Source of the DNA: Eubacteriales bacterium
Lineage (GTDB): Bacteria > Bacillota > Clostridia > Christensenellales > CAG-138
Assembly (NCBI GenBank): GCA_030695285.1
Contig: JAUYTF010000392.1
Location: 1 to 6,397, forward strand
Reading direction: 5' to 3'
DNA length: 6,397 nt
Each line of letters begins with the position of its first letter. The first letter of the stretch is position 1. Position numbers and translations under genes: made by a program. The notes beneath the pieces were generated by a model that saw only the letters and a program-made list of their open reading frames with translations, searched no databases and was not told where the DNA came from. Shown here piece after piece: positions 5,681-6,397 of this stretch.

Positions 5681-6397
5681 ATGATCATTTTACCGGCAAT
5701 AGACCTATACGAAAAAAAGGCGGTGCGCCTCTATAAGGGCGAGTATTCGAAGATGACCGTCTACAGCGAAGACCCGTCGAAACTTGCCGTCGAGTTCCGC
5801 GAGGCGGGGGCGGAGTGGCTGCACATGGTCGATCTCGAAGGCGCAAGGTGCGGCGGTACGCCAAATTTCGACATCGCGGCGAAGATCATCCGCACGAGCG
5901 GGCTTTCCGTCGAGCTAGGCGGCGGCATTCGCGATGAGGAGACGATTTTGCGCTATCTTGACGCGGGGGTCAATCGGGTCATCCTCGGCACGGCAGCCGC
6001 GAACAACATCCACTTTGTCGCTGAGATGGTCGCCAAATACGGCGCTGCCATCGCGGTCGGAGTCGACCTTCGCGACGGCATGGTCGCGGTCAAGGGCTGG
6101 ACGGAGACGACGGGACTTGGCGGCATGGACTACTGCAAAAGCCTCGAGGAGATCGGCGTTGCTACCGTGATCTGCACGGATATCGCCAGAGACGGGGCGA
6201 TGGCGGGCGCCAACCGCGCACTCTATCGCGAACTCATGGCAGAGAGCAAGATGCGCTTCATCGCCTCCGGCGGGGTCAGCTCACTGGACGACATTCGCGC
6301 GTTGAAAGAACTGGGCTTATACGGCGCGATTGTCGGCAAGGCGTATTATACCGGAGCCATCAAACTCGCGGACGCGATTTCGGAGGCAAACGCATGA
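5681..6397 (+). CDS. hisA: ProFAR isomerase (HisA)
   Basis: A TIM-barrel (beta/alpha)8 isomerase that converts ProFAR to PRFAR by an Amadori rearrangement, the reaction just before HisH-HisF. The 238 residues match the family. The first strand is MIILPAIDLYEKKAVRL with the general base Asp8. Other landmarks are VELGGGIRDEET (77-88), VILGTAA (100-106), GVDLRDGMVAVKGW (127-140) with the presumed general acid Asp129, CTDIARDGAMAG (165-176), and the phosphate-binding IASGGVSS (194-201) and VGKAYYTG (218-225). WTETTG (140-145) fits HisA and argues against HisF. The start is set by the conserved first beta-strand, although the ribosome binding site is weak. The gene is complete, and its TGA is the last codon of the window. 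Confidence 0.97.
   Translation: MIILPAIDLYEKKAVRLYKGEYSKMTVYSEDPSKLAVEFREAGAEWLHMVDLEGARCGGTPNFDIAAKIIRTSGLSVELGGGIRDEETILRYLDAGVNRVILGTAAANNIHFVAEMVAKYGAAIAVGVDLRDGMVAVKGWTETTGLGGMDYCKSLEEIGVATVICTDIARDGAMAGANRALYRELMAESKMRFIASGGVSSLDDIRALKELGLYGAIVGKAYYTGAIKLADAISEANA
6382..6397 (+). promoter_or_regulatory. Ribosome binding site and start codon of the next gene (probably hisF)
   Basis: GGAGG at 6382-6386 lies seven bases before an ATG at 6394 that overlaps the hisA TGA as ATGA. The layout matches the hisD-hisC and small ORF-hisG junctions. Since hisH and hisA are present without their partner, the next gene is most likely hisF. Only the first four bases are visible, so its identity is inferred from operon logic. 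Confidence 0.7.

Overview
The window is a continuous stretch of a histidine biosynthesis operon, all on the + strand. The order is yerC/hisR-type regulator (5' end cut by the window edge), hisZ, a 23-codon small ORF, hisG (short form), hisD, hisC, hisB, hisH, hisA. The sequence stops exactly on the hisA stop codon, where the start codon of a further gene, most likely hisF, overlaps it. I see no RNA gene, mobile element, CRISPR array, terminator or promoter. Any operon promoter and regulator operator must lie upstream of position 1.

The gene set points to a GC-rich member of the Firmicutes, probably Clostridia. The reasons are a YerC-family (TrpR-superfamily) regulator next to hisZ, the split HisZ plus short HisG form of ATP phosphoribosyltransferase, a monofunctional HisB, separate HisH and HisA, strong purine-rich Shine-Dalgarno sequences and very tight packing. 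The lineage is inferred from gene content and remembered family features, not from a database search.

The genes cover these steps. HisG with HisZ condenses PRPP and ATP (step 1). HisA isomerises ProFAR to PRFAR. HisH supplies ammonia to HisF, whose gene probably starts at the window end. HisB dehydrates imidazole glycerol phosphate. HisC transaminates imidazole acetol phosphate. HisD carries out the last two oxidations to histidine. HisF, HisI/HisE and histidinol-phosphate phosphatase are not in the window. The YerC-type protein is a candidate histidine-responsive repressor of the cluster.

Most junctions are ATGA stop/start overlaps: yerC-hisZ, hisZ-small ORF, small ORF-hisG, hisG-hisD, hisD-hisC and hisA-next gene. 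The hisC-hisB and hisB-hisH junctions are 5 and 2 bases apart. Only hisH-hisA has a real gap, 44 bases and AT-rich.

The least ordinary part is the hisZ-hisG junction (about 1371-1460). A 23-codon ORF there has a near-consensus ribosome binding site and overlaps both neighbours by ATGA. Its 3' part holds one arm of a short hairpin that would cover the hisG Shine-Dalgarno. The start regions of the small ORF and hisG are near copies of each other. Together these suggest a translational relay between the two subunits of the first enzyme. The rest of the window looks like an ordinary, intact his operon.
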